From Deltaproteobacteria bacterium (lineage in GTDB: Bacteria > Bdellovibrionota > FAC87 > UBA2466): 64,000 nt of DNA. Under the pieces are notes generated by a model. It searched no databases. It worked only from the letters and a program-made list of their open reading frames with translations, and was not told the origin of the DNA. Shown in pieces: positions 63,292 through 64,000 of this stretch; position 1 is the stretch's first letter, and every line of letters begins with the position of its first letter. The position numbers were made by a program, and so were the translations under genes. The stretch spans positions 37,294-101,293 of the forward strand of contig JACPWY010000051.1 of NCBI GenBank assembly GCA_016196825.1. Direction: 5' to 3'.

Positions 63292-63363
63292 GCCCCTGTA
63301 GTTAAATGGATATAACGAGGGATTCCTAATCCCTAATTACAGGTTCGATTCCTGTCGGGGGCA
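63292..63363 (+). tRNA. tRNA-Arg (anticodon CCT)
   Basis: The cloverleaf folds cleanly: acceptor GCCCCTG with CGGGGGC, anticodon stem AGGGA/TCCCT around loop TTCCTAA (anticodon CCT, reads AGG), and T arm ACAGG-TTCGATT-CCTGT. The discriminator is A, and CCA is not encoded. tRNA-Arg(CCT) genes are frequent attachment sites for integrative elements, and an integrase-like ORF lies just downstream. Confidence 0.95.
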
Positions 63364-63410
63364 GATCTGTTGGTACACATACCAATAAAATCAACCACTT
63401 ACAGCCTCTC

Positions 63411-63433
63411 ACCGCTAATTAAAAATTAGCGGT
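63411..63433. repeat. Perfect inverted repeat after tRNA
   Basis: ACCGCTAATT-AAA-AATTAGCGGT has 10 bp arms and a 3 nt loop, followed by another partial copy (TTAGCGGTGG). A smaller TTGGT...ACCAA repeat lies at 63370-63385. They sit between the tRNA and the integrase-like ORF, where an attachment or recombination site, or a terminator without a T-run, would be expected. Confidence 0.45.
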
Positions 63434-63470
63434 TTAGCGGTGGCTTTATGCCGCCGATGAAGAGGTTGAT

Positions 63471-63917
63471 ATGAGTTTCCAAGTTAGAAAATCACACTAC
63501 GCAAAAAAAGTTGGCGGTAAATGGATCTACAAATGGAACGGTAGATGGAATGTCGTTTACCAAAAAGACTCCGGTAAATCGGGAAAGAAACAAGACGCAC
63601 TCAAGAAGGGGTCCAAGGAATTTTTGGACAATGGGTTTAGGCTTGATATGGATTTTGAGCGGGCCAAAGAGGTTGCGGAGCGCCTCAACTCCGAAGAAAA
63701 AATAAAACGAGAGCATGAGAAACAACTTCGCGTTCAGGAGCGCGTAAGAAAATCGGACCTCATACGTTCGGCATATCTGCCTAAGAAGCTCGTCTTGGAG
63801 TTTGAGTCCACCATCATGGTCGAAAAGAATCTCAACGCTTCCCACTGGCTGAAAGCGATTAGCGGTTTTCACCGATCTGACCCCCTCGATTTCACGTATT
63901 TGACCCCCGCCTCTTAG
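63471..63917 (+). pseudogene. Truncated integrase-like protein (N-terminal part)
   Basis: The 148 aa product starts MSFQVRKSHYAKKVGGKWIY and continues KWNGRWNVVYQKDSG. It looks like the arm-binding N-terminus of tyrosine recombinases in this group, followed by a coiled stretch (FERAKEVAERLNSEEKIKRE) and the start of a core-binding domain (KKLVLEFESTIMVEKNLNAS then HWLKAI). The catalytic domain (R...HxxR...Y) is absent, and the frame stops at 63917. I read it as a shortened integrase of an element once inserted at the tRNA. It could also be an intact small protein. Confidence 0.5.
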
Positions 63918-64000
63918 CGGACCGAAGGGACGCTGGTGTTCTATTTCACGAGGGGTCAGTTCGGGTCAATGCCTTTCCCCTTCTTCGCGTATTGTTTGCC

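Noticed and set aside
1-64000. CRISPR array, rRNA operon, insertion sequences, prophage
   Set aside because: I saw no regularly spaced direct repeats, rRNA signatures, transposase genes or phage structural genes in any frame.

Overview
The window looks like chromosomal DNA of a flagellated, diderm bacterium of the Bdellovibrionota type (Bdellovibrio/Oligoflexia-like). I infer this from TIGR02147-family regulators paired with secreted proteins, many small signal-peptide and lipoprotein genes of unknown function, DUF4360 proteins, a Tad-like secretin/ATPase pair, and a division/cell-wall cluster lying next to a flagellin locus. MurE carries the DNPR motif of meso-diaminopimelate enzymes, and outer-membrane proteins and lipoproteins are common. 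No identity was checked against a database.

Layout. 0-12.4 kb is an accessory region of secreted proteins: two DUF4360 proteins (one cut by the window edge), a di-CxxCH cytochrome-like protein, lipoproteins, a DUF4143 ATPase that appears to start at ATT, a frameshifted beta-propeller gene, a secreted PIG-L deacetylase, a TIGR02147 regulator with its lipoprotein partner, and a seven-repeat RCC1-like protein. Four promoters here carry the inverted repeat TGGTTTC-N7-GAAACCA (or a one-base variant), and the regulator's own promoter carries the related palindrome GAAACCAGTTGGTTTC. 12.4-21.3 kb holds a large unknown protein, mutS, and a trmJ-grpE-dnaJ-lipoprotein run preceded by a promoter and a perfect inverted pair of DnaA boxes. 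21.3-22.7 kb is decayed DNA (a TIGR02147/secreted-protein fusion remnant and a methyltransferase fragment). 22.8-25.8 kb carries a HAD phosphatase, an MFS transporter and hsp20 with a near-consensus heat-shock promoter.

25.8-34.5 kb is the minus-strand cluster rsmH-ftsL-ftsI-murE-murF-mraY-murD. It lacks mraZ at its head and stops at murD. Divergent from it, 34.6-40 kb is a flagellar filament locus (fliC, a small basic protein, fliD, fliS, a FlgN/FliT-like chaperone) led by a sigma-28 promoter. It is followed by a TPR operon led by a sigma-54 promoter. 40-46.3 kb carries a VWA-like lipoprotein, a TPR protein, a beta-barrel protein, two tandem DUF507 genes and a bifunctional penicillin-binding protein. 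46.3-56 kb is mixed: GST, GNAT, TetR divergent from coq4, secreted proteins, and a second TIGR02147 regulator with a secreted partner. 56-59.5 kb is murA-prmC-prfA-rpmE. 59.6-62.9 kb has a Tad-type secretin and ATPase plus a trypsin-like lipoprotein. The right end has tRNA-Arg(CCT) followed by a truncated integrase-like ORF.

The most interesting signal is a repeated module: a TIGR02147 regulator followed by a secreted protein with a conserved [IV]HE motif. It occurs at three loci (9.4-11.2 kb intact, 52.9-56.0 kb intact, 21.4-22.1 kb collapsed). In the first locus a palindromic operator candidate recurs upstream of neighbouring secreted-protein genes, which suggests a local surface/secretome regulon.
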